64,000 nt of DNA, from positions 25,358-89,357 of the forward strand of contig CAZGCO010000001.1 in NCBI GenBank assembly GCA_964524475.1. The letters run 5' to 3'. The translations under genes and the position numbers were made by a program. This document shows positions 9,135 to 16,409 of this stretch, in pieces (the first letter of the stretch is position 1; each line of letters opens with the position of its first letter). Under the pieces are notes generated by a model that ran no database searches, was not told the DNA's origin, and saw nothing but the letters and a program-made list of their open reading frames with translations. Source of the stretch: CAZYHU01 sp964524475 (GTDB lineage: Bacteria; Patescibacteriota; Minisyncoccia; Phycocordibacterales; UBA1006).

Positions 9135-10058
9135 TTACCTCCCATGAAATTTTTTGTGTACTTCACGAAGTTGTTTATCGGTGACGTGGGTATATACCTG
9201 TGTGGTTGCGATATTTGCATGACCTAACATGATCTGTACACTTCGGAGATCTGCACCGTTTGATAATAGGCCTGTGGCAAAACAGTGACGTATCACATGG
9301 GGGGTAACTTTTTTAGAAATACCAGCTTTGATAGCATAGTGTTTAACAATACGTAAAATCGCACGCCGAGAAAGTCCAGACCCTTCATCTGATTTACGAC
9401 CTCTTTTTTCATCTGATATAGCTACAAATAATGCATCATCCATATCGCGTCTCTTTGTCAGATACGCCCTGACAGCATTTCGCGCAGTATCAGATATAAA
9501 AACTACTCGAATTTTACCACCCTTACCACGGACAGAAAATTCGTCACTACTAAAATCAACATCGTTAGTTAGATTACAGAGTTCTGATACACGTAAACCG
9601 GTAGAAAAAAGTAATTCCAATATTGCTCGATCACGTAATGTTCGCTCGTCATCACCTGTGGGCATATCCATGAGTCGGTTCAGTTCTGTGGGTGTGATAA
9701 GATCAATTTCTCGTTGACTTACCTTTGCCAGTTCAATACGATCTGCAGGGAGTGATTTTATTTCTTGTCGAGTCAGGTATTTTAAAAATGCACGTAATGC
9801 AATCAAATAATAATTCTGTGTTTTTTTGGTGAGTGTTTTTATACCACTTGAACCACTTTTTTTAGAAGCTGGTTGACGGTTTAACCAGAGACGAAATTCA
9901 CGTACGACTTCATCAGAAATATCTGACGGTTGATTAATACCTGTTTTTTTAATGAATACATCTAAATAATGTTCATAATTGCGTACGGTATTTAATGCGC
10001 GACCCTTTTCTATTTCGACATATTCCAGAAATCTTCTTTTATAGTCATTAATATTCAT
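9135..10058 (-). CDS. xer: XerC/XerD-type tyrosine recombinase
   Basis: A 307-residue site-specific recombinase. An N-terminal SAM-like core-binding domain (about 1-100) is followed by a catalytic domain with the expected Arg in TGLRVSELCNL, His254 and Arg257 in PHVIRHCFATG, His280 in LGHAN and the nucleophile Tyr289 in TQVYTHV. Length and architecture fit a chromosomal dimer-resolution recombinase acting at dif rather than a phage integrase. It is the only recombinase in the window, and no flanking att repeats are seen. TATACT ends 6 nt before the ATG. Confidence 0.92.
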   Translation of the reverse strand: MNINDYKRRFLEYVEIEKGRALNTVRNYEHYLDVFIKKTGINQPSDISDEVVREFRLWLNRQPASKKSGSSGIKTLTKKTQNYYLIALRAFLKYLTRQEIKSLPADRIELAKVSQREIDLITPTELNRLMDMPTGDDERTLRDRAILELLFSTGLRVSELCNLTNDVDFSSDEFSVRGKGGKIRVVFISDTARNAVRAYLTKRRDMDDALFVAISDEKRGRKSDEGSGLSRRAILRIVKHYAIKAGISKKVTPHVIRHCFATGLLSNGADLRSVQIMLGHANIATTQVYTHVTDKQLREVHKKFHGR

Positions 10059-10145
10059 AGATGTAGTATATCAGAAAAATCAACAGGGGAAACAGATTTT
10101 TTCATGATATTTTGTATTACTTTGCTCTGGTGATATAATAAACCC

Positions 10146-10961
10146 ATGAAAACTATTGCAAAAAAAACTGGAAAAACCTTGATAAAAAAATCTATACAGC
10201 AAAAACATCTCATTGTAGGAAATTGGAAAAACCAGGTTTCGTCTCCCATTGTTGCAAAGAAGCTTTTTACGGGCATTAATAAAACCGCAGAAAAATCAAA
10301 AACTATCGAAACGGTTATTTGTCCGCCTATGATATATACAGGAGCTTTGGGGGATTTAGTAACCAGTAGAAATTGTGTTATTGGTACTCAGGGGATTCTT
10401 ACGCCATCATCAGTTGTGCGTACAGGATCGATTACCCCAGAAATGGTATTCAATAGTAAGTCACGTTATGTTATCGTGGGACACAGTGAAGAACGTGCTA
10501 CGGGTATTACGGATACTAATATTGCAGATGCAGTTTCGTTTATTGTTCAATACCCCTTGATACCTATTATTTGTGTTGGTGAACATAATCGTGACAAAAA
10601 CCATACCTATTATGCATATGTAGCAAACCAAATCACGGTAGCATTATCAAAATTATCTCTAGACGAGATTGCGAGAATAGTGATAGCTTATGAACCAATA
10701 TGGGCAATAGGGAATAATGCAAAACGCCCATGTACTACAGATGAATGTGCTATGATGGTGCGACATATTCGTAAAACCGTTTTGGATATTACACAAAATA
10801 GTGATATTGCTATGAATATACGTATACTCTATGGTGGTTCTGTACATGCAGATAATGCACGTGATTACATCAATATTGGTGAAGCTTCAGGACTACTTGT
10901 CGGACGTGCCAGTTTAGATATCAAAGAGTTCACAGAAATTTTAAAAAAATTAGAAAAATAA
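10146..10961 (+). CDS. tpiA: Triosephosphate isomerase
   Basis: Interconverts dihydroxyacetone phosphate and glyceraldehyde-3-phosphate in glycolysis. It shows the active-site Lys region (VGNWKN), catalytic His113 in IVGHSEER, catalytic Glu183 in AYEPIWAIG and the phosphate-binding YGGSV and LVGRASL motifs. At 271 residues it carries a Lys-rich extension of about 20 residues before the usual start. The ATG is fixed by TATAAT ending 6 nt upstream, so the extension is probably real. It is followed after 12 nt by pgk. Confidence 0.95.
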   Translation: MKTIAKKTGKTLIKKSIQQKHLIVGNWKNQVSSPIVAKKLFTGINKTAEKSKTIETVICPPMIYTGALGDLVTSRNCVIGTQGILTPSSVVRTGSITPEMVFNSKSRYVIVGHSEERATGITDTNIADAVSFIVQYPLIPIICVGEHNRDKNHTYYAYVANQITVALSKLSLDEIARIVIAYEPIWAIGNNAKRPCTTDECAMMVRHIRKTVLDITQNSDIAMNIRILYGGSVHADNARDYINIGEASGLLVGRASLDIKEFTEILKKLEK

Positions 10962-10973
10962 TTATTTCACCTT

Positions 10974-12103
10974 ATGATCCAATTCCTCTCACAACAAAAT
11001 CCGGAAATATTTCATAACACCACGGTATTGGTACGGTTGGATTTAAATGTACCACTCATAGATGGACGGGTTGCCGTATCAGATGCTGGACGTATTCATG
11101 CGAGTATCCCGACATTAGAATATTTACGAAATACAGGGGCGCGTACAGTTATTGTTAGTCATATTGGACGTGAATCACACGAAACACTTCGTCCTGTGGC
11201 TGATTTCTTGAATACTATCATCCCAGTAGATTTCGTATCTGCGTATGATACTAATATGCAACCAGGTGATATTGTTATGTTGGAAAACTTGCGTCAACAT
11301 CCAGGGGAAGAGACAAATGATAGTAGTTTTGTAACGAGACTTGTTACTGGAATTAATTATTATGTAAACGATGCGTTTGCAGTGTGTCACCGAACACATG
11401 CATCGGTTGTGGGTGTTCCACAGGTATTAGGACATACAAAATGTTTTGCAGGATTTCAATTAGAACGTGAAATGCACTTCTTGGATCAGGGGTTGCATCC
11501 ACAACATCCTGCAGTACTTATCATGGGTGGTGCAAAATTTGAAACAAAATTACCAGTGATTACCAGTATGTTACCCCAGGTAGATCATGTTATCATGGGT
11601 GGTGCGCTCTTGAATAATTTCTTGGCACAGATGGGGTATGAGATCGGTAAATCGCTCGTTGACGAGCATGTAGATATTGATGGATTGATAGGTAATGAAA
11701 AGATTATGATACCACAGCGTGTTATCAGTCAAGGAGAACAGCGTGGGATTGAACGTGATATTACAGAGGTGTTATTAAACGAACGTATTGTTGATGTTGC
11801 TCCAGCTTCATTTGATATCGCAGATATTGCGGATGTATTACATAATGCAAAAACAATTATCTGGAATGGTCCTATGGGTAATTATGAAAATGGATACACT
11901 ACAGGTACAGAAAAACTGATTGGTATGATNNNNNNNNNNGAACCAGTGCGATGAAAATCATTGGTGGCGGTGACTCTGTTGCATTGATAGAACAGCTTCA
12001 TTTGTCAGAAAAATTCGATTTTCTCTCTACAGGTGGTGGGGCAATGCTCGAATACCTGTCGTGTAATGGTCAGTTAGTAGGTATTGTCGCGTTACAAAAA
12101 TAA
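10974..12103 (+). CDS. pgk: Phosphoglycerate kinase, interrupted by a scaffold gap
   Basis: Catalyses ATP formation from 1,3-bisphosphoglycerate. Upstream of the gap it shows LVRLDLNVPL, IVSHIGR, LENLRQHPGEE, NDAFAVCHRTHAS and the MGGAKFETK motif. IWNGPMGNYE precedes the gap. After the gap another frame carries IIGGGDSVAL and FLSTGGGAMLEYL to a TAA at 12101-12103, so the full C-terminal nucleotide-binding region is present. About six to eight residues are missing in the gap by family comparison. It lies 12 nt after tpiA, as a two-gene glycolytic operon. Confidence 0.94.
11930..11939. other. 10-N scaffold gap in pgk
   Basis: Ten N. The downstream pgk frame is shifted relative to the upstream one, so automatic calling truncates the gene at about residue 326. 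Confidence 0.95.
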
Positions 12104-12108
12104 TCTTT

Positions 12109-12138
12109 AACAAAAAACTCCGCACGGAGTTTTTTGTT
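12109..12138. terminator. Terminator between pgk and prgI
   Basis: A 13-bp stem (AACAAAAAACTCC/GGAGTTTTTTGTT) with a GCAC loop between convergent genes. Confidence 0.85.
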
Positions 12139-12158
12139 ATTAAAGTATTAAAACAATA

Positions 12159-12572
12159 TTATCTATCCAACAAATCTAAACTTCTCGACAGGTCGTGAAT
12201 GCGACGTTCGGTACTGACAGGTTCACGAATGGTTTTTGGGTCTAGTACTGGTTTTATAGGTGCTGTCACCCCTGGCGTGTCTTTGGGTTGTTTTGGAACT
12301 CGTTTCCATAGATATGATTTTGGTTTAAAGAGATATATAGAAAAAGATTGTAAGACCTCGATAAACGGACGTGTGTTGAGTTTATAAAAAGCAAGTGCGA
12401 GTCCGAGACCTCCAATAGGAATCATAAAAAATATTGCAAGCGATAGGGGGAGTAGGGTATAGATGATGTAACACAAAGATCCTCCACCAATAAGATAGAT
12501 GACCTGTTTAAATGTCAGAGACCCGATTAGAGTATCCTCGACATCGATGAATTGGGGGATTTCGTAACGCAT
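12159..12572 (-). CDS. PrgI-family membrane protein of the T4SS
   Basis: A 137-residue protein matching the PrgI family found beside VirB4 in Gram-positive and CPR type IV secretion loci. It starts MRYEIPQFIDVEDTL, then has 'GSLTFKQVIYL', two membrane helices at about 25-70, and the conserved 'NTRPFIEVLQSF' and 'KPKSYLWKR' after them. The ATG at 12572 is chosen because the upstream frame is hydrophobic non-family sequence. It is divergent from the VirB4-N-like gene with only 51 nt between starts, so the pair probably shares a control region. It sits about 10 kb from virB4, an unusual separation. Confidence 0.85.
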   Translation of the reverse strand: MRYEIPQFIDVEDTLIGSLTFKQVIYLIGGGSLCYIIYTLLPLSLAIFFMIPIGGLGLALAFYKLNTRPFIEVLQSFSIYLFKPKSYLWKRVPKQPKDTPGVTAPIKPVLDPKTIREPVSTERRIHDLSRSLDLLDR

Positions 12573-12623
12573 AATTATTATCAACAGTATAACATATATT
12601 TTTTTTATGATATACTGTTTTAT
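12573..12623. promoter_or_regulatory. Divergent promoter region of prgI and the VirB4-N-like gene
   Basis: TATACT at 12611-12616 ends 7 nt before the + strand ATG at 12624. On the minus strand a TATACT-like box (complement of AGTATA) lies 13 nt before the ATG at 12572. Both genes would be leaderless or nearly so. Confidence 0.65.
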
Positions 12624-13283
12624 ATGGCACAATCTCCATCACAAAACTTTGTTCCTGTTGCTGAAATCCGCGACGGTGTCGTGGTATTAAAAAATGGCGA
12701 AATGCGTGCAATACTGCTCGCTACACCACTCAATCTCGGTTTAAAATCAATGGATGAACAACAGGCGACAATCGACGGGTTCCAAAACTTCTTGAACGCT
12801 TTGGAATTTTCTTTACAGATTGTTGCGTCATCACGACGTTTGGATATTCGTCCCTATCTCATGTCTCTGGAAAACCGTGTTCCTCATATTACTGAAGAAT
12901 TATTACGAGTACAAACACGTGAATATATAGAATTTATCAGATGGTTCAATGAACAATATAATATTATGTCAAAATTCTTTTATATTGTTGTTCCGTATGG
13001 TGGTACAGGATATAGTTCCACAAAAAAGGGGTTTATGGATAATTTCAAAGGATTATTTTCAAAATCAGGTAATACTTCATCAGTAATGGATGCAAAACAG
13101 TTCGAAGAAACACGTAGTCAGTTGGAACAGCGTATTGGTGTAGTGACCCAGGGGCTCGTCGGTGTAGGTATACAAACAACACAAGTAGATACTGAAGGAT
13201 TAGTAGAACTGTATCATAGTTTATTTAATCCAGGAGAATTATCTGCATCAGTGGAAAGTGATGGCACGGAAACAAAAAAATAA
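12624..13283 (+). CDS. VirB4/TraC N-terminal-like protein
   Basis: A 219-residue soluble protein. 'VAEIRDGVVVLKNGEMRAILLATPLNLGLKS' type sequence near the start and 'YIEFIRWFNEQYNIMSKFFYIVVPY' in the middle resemble the N-terminal domain of TraC/VirB4 ATPases, without any Walker motif. In related genomes such a domain is encoded beside prgI and virB4, which suggests a split VirB4. Here it is 12 kb from the ATPase gene. The start is fixed by TATACT 7 nt upstream. Assignment rests on visible sequence resemblance plus the neighbouring prgI. Confidence 0.72.
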   Translation: MAQSPSQNFVPVAEIRDGVVVLKNGEMRAILLATPLNLGLKSMDEQQATIDGFQNFLNALEFSLQIVASSRRLDIRPYLMSLENRVPHITEELLRVQTREYIEFIRWFNEQYNIMSKFFYIVVPYGGTGYSSTKKGFMDNFKGLFSKSGNTSSVMDAKQFEETRSQLEQRIGVVTQGLVGVGIQTTQVDTEGLVELYHSLFNPGELSASVESDGTETKK

Positions 13284-13335
13284 TACACCAGGCCCAACCC
13301 TACGGGTTGCGCCTCTTGTATTATTTCTTTGTTTC
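13269..13335. terminator. Imperfect bidirectional terminator overlapping a CDS end
   Basis: A long stem pairs AAACAAAAAAATAATACA at the end of the VirB4-N-like gene with TGTATTATTTCTTTGTTT downstream. Its top is a GC-richer hairpin (CAACCCTACGGGTTG). It separates convergent genes. Confidence 0.7.
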
Positions 13336-13345
13336 AGACTATTAT

Positions 13346-13582
13346 TTATGATAATTCAGCATGGATGATTGCTTGCAAGTCTGCTATAAGCATTTCTTTT
13401 TCTTGAGCTACTTCTGACCAGAACATTTTTAGTTCTTTGTCTCCTCCTGCATCTTTTATATAATCAGTCTGGATACGCCACAAAGATTTTTGTTCCTGAA
13501 CCAGTTGTGTCATGAGATTATAAAGATTGTTAGTAGGTTTTTTTGGTGTAACTTTTTTCGCAATAGGTTGTTTTGTAGCCAT
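13346..13582 (-). CDS. Small hypothetical protein
   Basis: A 78-residue soluble protein with a basic N-terminus (ATKQPIAKKVTPKKPT) followed by a predicted helical hairpin containing conserved-looking Trp residues (SLWRIQTDY, KMFWSEVAQEKE). No membrane helix or known motif. TATACT lies about 38 nt upstream of the ATG. Function unknown; the Trp/Gln-rich helices suggest a protein-binding role, but nothing more can be said. Confidence 0.7.
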   Translation of the reverse strand: MATKQPIAKKVTPKKPTNNLYNLMTQLVQEQKSLWRIQTDYIKDAGGDKELKMFWSEVAQEKEMLIADLQAIIHAELS

Positions 13583-13636
13583 AAATATATAATGATAATT
13601 ATCTGAATAATAGTTTTAGTATAGCATAATTAAAAA

Positions 13637-13657
13637 AGCAGGGTAGTAAACCCTGCT
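13637..13657 (-). terminator. Terminator of the HExxH gene
   Basis: AGCAGGG/CCCTGCT stem with a 7-nt loop. On the minus strand it is followed by a T-run. It lies just downstream of the 13663-14361 gene. Confidence 0.75.
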
Positions 13658-13662
13658 CTTCT

Positions 13663-14361
13663 TTATTTTCTTGTATATGACTTTCTTGGTTTTCCTATAT
13701 AGCTAAAATTAGTTATATACTCTAGCATTTTATCTGAATCTGAAACTATGAGCTCAGAACATATATCTAATGTTTCACTGAGTGATTTACCATTTTCAGT
13801 ACATTGATACTGTACTACAAGTGATATAAACTCAATCATTTTTGCATCAAATTCCATTAGATACTTTATTCTTGTATAGATATTCCTATTCATCTTTTTA
13901 TCTAAAATAATAGATACTATATTAGTGATTGAACAAAAACATTCTTTTTCAAAGTAGTTATTAATAAACAAAAATAAATTAGGTAAACTAGCATGTTGAT
14001 ATTTATGTCTCAATTCATGACAAGCAATTGATATTACTGAATAGATATAATTACTGCTAGGAAGATTTGCATAAGAAATATTTTTTCTACTATGTGAATA
14101 AGGAAAGACAACTTTATTGTTTGAAGATGTTGCTGTAATAATACTATAAAATGATCTTGTTGTGTATTTTTTTAATCTAGTATTAATTTTAAAACTATTA
14201 GAATAGCTATCATATAGAGCTATGGAGTTACTTCTTTTGGTTAATGATTGTATTTTTGATAATTCATTGAATCCATTATTTTCAAAGATTTTCTTATCTA
14301 GATAAGAAATAATTTGCTTCAGATCAATGTAGGGATTTTTAGTTATTTTTATTTCTTGCAT
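13663..14361 (-). CDS. Putative zinc-metallopeptidase-like protein (HExxH)
   Basis: A 232-residue protein with no recognised family. A HELRH motif (ACHELRHKYQHA) lies near the middle, preceded by beta-like hydrophobics and followed by a hydrophobic helix, which is the arrangement of many zinc metallopeptidases. A third ligand could be a later Glu (for example in 'EFDAKMIEF', about 60 residues on). No signal peptide is seen. Codon use is AT-richer than the neighbouring core genes, with AGA for arginine, consistent with an accessory or transferred gene. The proteolytic role is inferred from the motif alone. Confidence 0.55.
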   Translation of the reverse strand: MQEIKITKNPYIDLKQIISYLDKKIFENNGFNELSKIQSLTKRSNSIALYDSYSNSFKINTRLKKYTTRSFYSIITATSSNNKVVFPYSHSRKNISYANLPSSNYIYSVISIACHELRHKYQHASLPNLFLFINNYFEKECFCSITNIVSIILDKKMNRNIYTRIKYLMEFDAKMIEFISLVVQYQCTENGKSLSETLDICSELIVSDSDKMLEYITNFSYIGKPRKSYTRK

Positions 14362-14423
14362 TACTTATATAATCTAATTCAAAAATACAATACATTAATT
14401 TTATATAAAAGTCAATAAAACAA

Positions 14424-14452
14424 AAGGGAAATTCACTGCGTGAATTTCCCTT
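14424..14452. terminator. Terminator-like hairpin
   Basis: A perfect 13-bp stem (AAGGGAAATTCAC/GTGAATTTCCCTT) with a TGC loop, between divergent genes. The A-tract before the 5' arm would serve the minus strand and the downstream TTTTTT the plus strand. Confidence 0.65.
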
Positions 14453-14480
14453 ACCCCTGGTTTTTTGTTATAATTATTCT

Positions 14481-14642
14481 ATGAAATATTTAGAAAATAT
14501 CATTGCCGAATTGAAACAATTACACCAAAGAGTGTATGACTTGATGACAAAAAAGAGACAAGTATTATCAGAAATAAGAAAAGAGGCAGATCAAGAAAAA
14601 ATAGCAGCATTAAAATCTGATATTATTAATAATGCTCAATAA
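14481..14642 (+). CDS. Small coiled-coil protein (53 aa)
   Basis: ATG to TAA encodes 53 residues, almost entirely helical and charged (MKYLENIIAELKQLHQ, later KRQVLSEIRKEADQEK). TATAAT at 14469-14474 ends 6 nt before the ATG, the same leaderless arrangement as well-supported genes here, which supports a real gene. Its end overlaps an in-frame ATG of the next gene by 11 nt, suggesting translational coupling. Function unknown. Confidence 0.6.
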   Translation: MKYLENIIAELKQLHQRVYDLMTKKRQVLSEIRKEADQEKIAALKSDIINNAQ

Positions 14643-14649
14643 TAATTTT

Positions 14650-16362
14650 ATGAACTTAGAAAGAAAAAATACTACTCAGTCATCTTTAGAGGAGAAGGAA
14701 ATTAAAAATCCAATAAGTCCAGATAAACAGATAAATTTAGAAATATCAACTATTAAAAATGAAATAGGTGACATGGAACATGAGCTGGCAGATCTTGCTA
14801 CTATAGAAAATACACATCCAAAAATCAATGAAATAAAAACAGAGGCTTCGTTTCTTTCGAAAAAATTGGATACTATAAAAAGTAATCTTATAAAAGTTTT
14901 AGTTGGTTTGGCAATAATTATTCCAAAAGATGCAAAAACTCAAGATATATCAAATACAAAAGAAGATTTTAAAATTAACTATACTCCTCCTGATGATTTC
15001 TATCATAAACTAAATGGAGAATACGGAATAAAACCATTAAAGAATCCTACAAAGCTAAATACTGATGTATACAATAAGTCACTAAGTCCTATCTCTAATA
15101 ACAGAGAAACACAAGTCGAATTAGATAAATTATTGAATGTAGGTCAATCAACCAGTACAAAAGAAGATACTTTAAATTATTTAGGATTGTCAGAATTATT
15201 GAAACAAACAGGTAATCCTGATATTGTTATTGATAATACCATTTCATCATATAAAAATAGTCACAATAAAGAAAATAAAGAATTAGCATCTTATGATGTA
15301 GTAAATAAAAATATAAATTTACCTAAATATGATACGCTTGAGACAGACTACAAAGACCTTAATGCTGATTATAGGTATGCGCATATCAGAAATAAAACTT
15401 CTTCGTTAATAACCCAAGAAGCAGCTCATTCGAAATCTTTGACAGTAGACAAATTTGTTCCTGACGAAGAGTATTTAAAAAAAGTAATGGAGTACAAAAA
15501 AGATCCAAACAGCTATCTTGACGAAAAAGGTAATTCTTATAGAGAGCCATTTGATAAAATGGAAGAGTATAAAATTCCTGGTTTTCAAGAACATCAAGCT
15601 CATACGAGAATAGCTCCGAGATTGTTTAAGTGGTTATCTGATTTTAAAGATAAAAATAGAGTTGAAGAAAATACTAAAGCATTGCCAACTTCAGATTTAG
15701 AAAAGGTGAATAAGTACCAAGATAGTCTTACTCTCTATAATAATACAAAAGATTTTTTAAGATATTATAACAAACAAGGTTTTCCTCTTGATGTAAAAAC
15801 TGTTAAGGAGAAAAATCTTGAATATTTAAAAGAATTCCAAGAAAAATATAGGAAATATTTACCAACACTAGATAGTTTTAGTAAAAAAAATCCCAATGTT
15901 ATAGAACATTATATTGACGAGAAAGGCCAAACGCAAGAATTTGAAAATAATATTAGTCGTGAAAATCCAATATTTTCTCATACTAATGAAAATGGAATGC
16001 AGTACAGCACACCAAATTATCATGTAATGAAAGAGGAATTTGAAGATGAAAAGAATCCTAATTTAAACTTTGGTAATCAGCACTATGTTGACCGTTACAA
16101 TGGTTTTCTTGCAAAATCAAAAAATATACCAAAAGGATTTAATCCTGTATATGATTTAAATCAAGATATTGTAGATATAGACGCACCTACTCCACTTCAA
16201 AAAGAGTCTATTCCTTTCGATGTTTTATATGAAACCTATAAAAAAGGTTCATATTGTACAGGTTGTTTCGGGCACGATACAAAAATACCTGGCTATTTGC
16301 CAGAATCAATAAAACCAAAACAACCTTATTATTATAGACCAGACGGGACAGAAATTAAATAA
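14650..16362 (+). CDS. Large hypothetical protein of the accessory island
   Basis: A 570-residue protein (576 if the ATG at 14632 is used). The N-terminal 90 residues are charged and coiled-coil-like, then a short hydrophobic stretch (LIKVLVGLAIIIPKDAKTQ) resembles an internal signal or anchor segment. The remainder is hydrophilic and rich in Asn, Lys and Tyr. It includes TQEAAHSKS (a possible degenerate HExxH), a later 'GFQEHQAHTRIAPRLFKWL' and a C-terminal 'CTGCF'. The start at 14650 is preferred because two other window proteins begin MNF/MNL with the same layout. Codon use is AT-rich. No family recognised. Confidence 0.65.
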   Translation: MNLERKNTTQSSLEEKEIKNPISPDKQINLEISTIKNEIGDMEHELADLATIENTHPKINEIKTEASFLSKKLDTIKSNLIKVLVGLAIIIPKDAKTQDISNTKEDFKINYTPPDDFYHKLNGEYGIKPLKNPTKLNTDVYNKSLSPISNNRETQVELDKLLNVGQSTSTKEDTLNYLGLSELLKQTGNPDIVIDNTISSYKNSHNKENKELASYDVVNKNINLPKYDTLETDYKDLNADYRYAHIRNKTSSLITQEAAHSKSLTVDKFVPDEEYLKKVMEYKKDPNSYLDEKGNSYREPFDKMEEYKIPGFQEHQAHTRIAPRLFKWLSDFKDKNRVEENTKALPTSDLEKVNKYQDSLTLYNNTKDFLRYYNKQGFPLDVKTVKEKNLEYLKEFQEKYRKYLPTLDSFSKKNPNVIEHYIDEKGQTQEFENNISRENPIFSHTNENGMQYSTPNYHVMKEEFEDEKNPNLNFGNQHYVDRYNGFLAKSKNIPKGFNPVYDLNQDIVDIDAPTPLQKESIPFDVLYETYKKGSYCTGCFGHDTKIPGYLPESIKPKQPYYYRPDGTEIK

Positions 16363-16377
16363 ACTATATTTCATCTA

Positions 16378-16409
16378 TTATAAAACACATCTTTTGATGT
16401 GTTTTATAA
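16378..16409. terminator. Bidirectional terminator
   Basis: A perfect 14-bp stem (TTATAAAACACATC) with a TTTT loop, between the convergent island gene and thrS, abutting the thrS stop codon. Confidence 0.85.

Noticed and set aside
9135..10058. Tyrosine recombinase as a phage or element integrase
   Set aside because: XerC/D-like length and motifs, core-gene neighbours, no att repeats or phage genes.
12573..12632. Upstream hydrophobic extension of PrgI
   Set aside because: Family similarity starts at MRYEIPQF, and the extension overlaps the divergent promoter.
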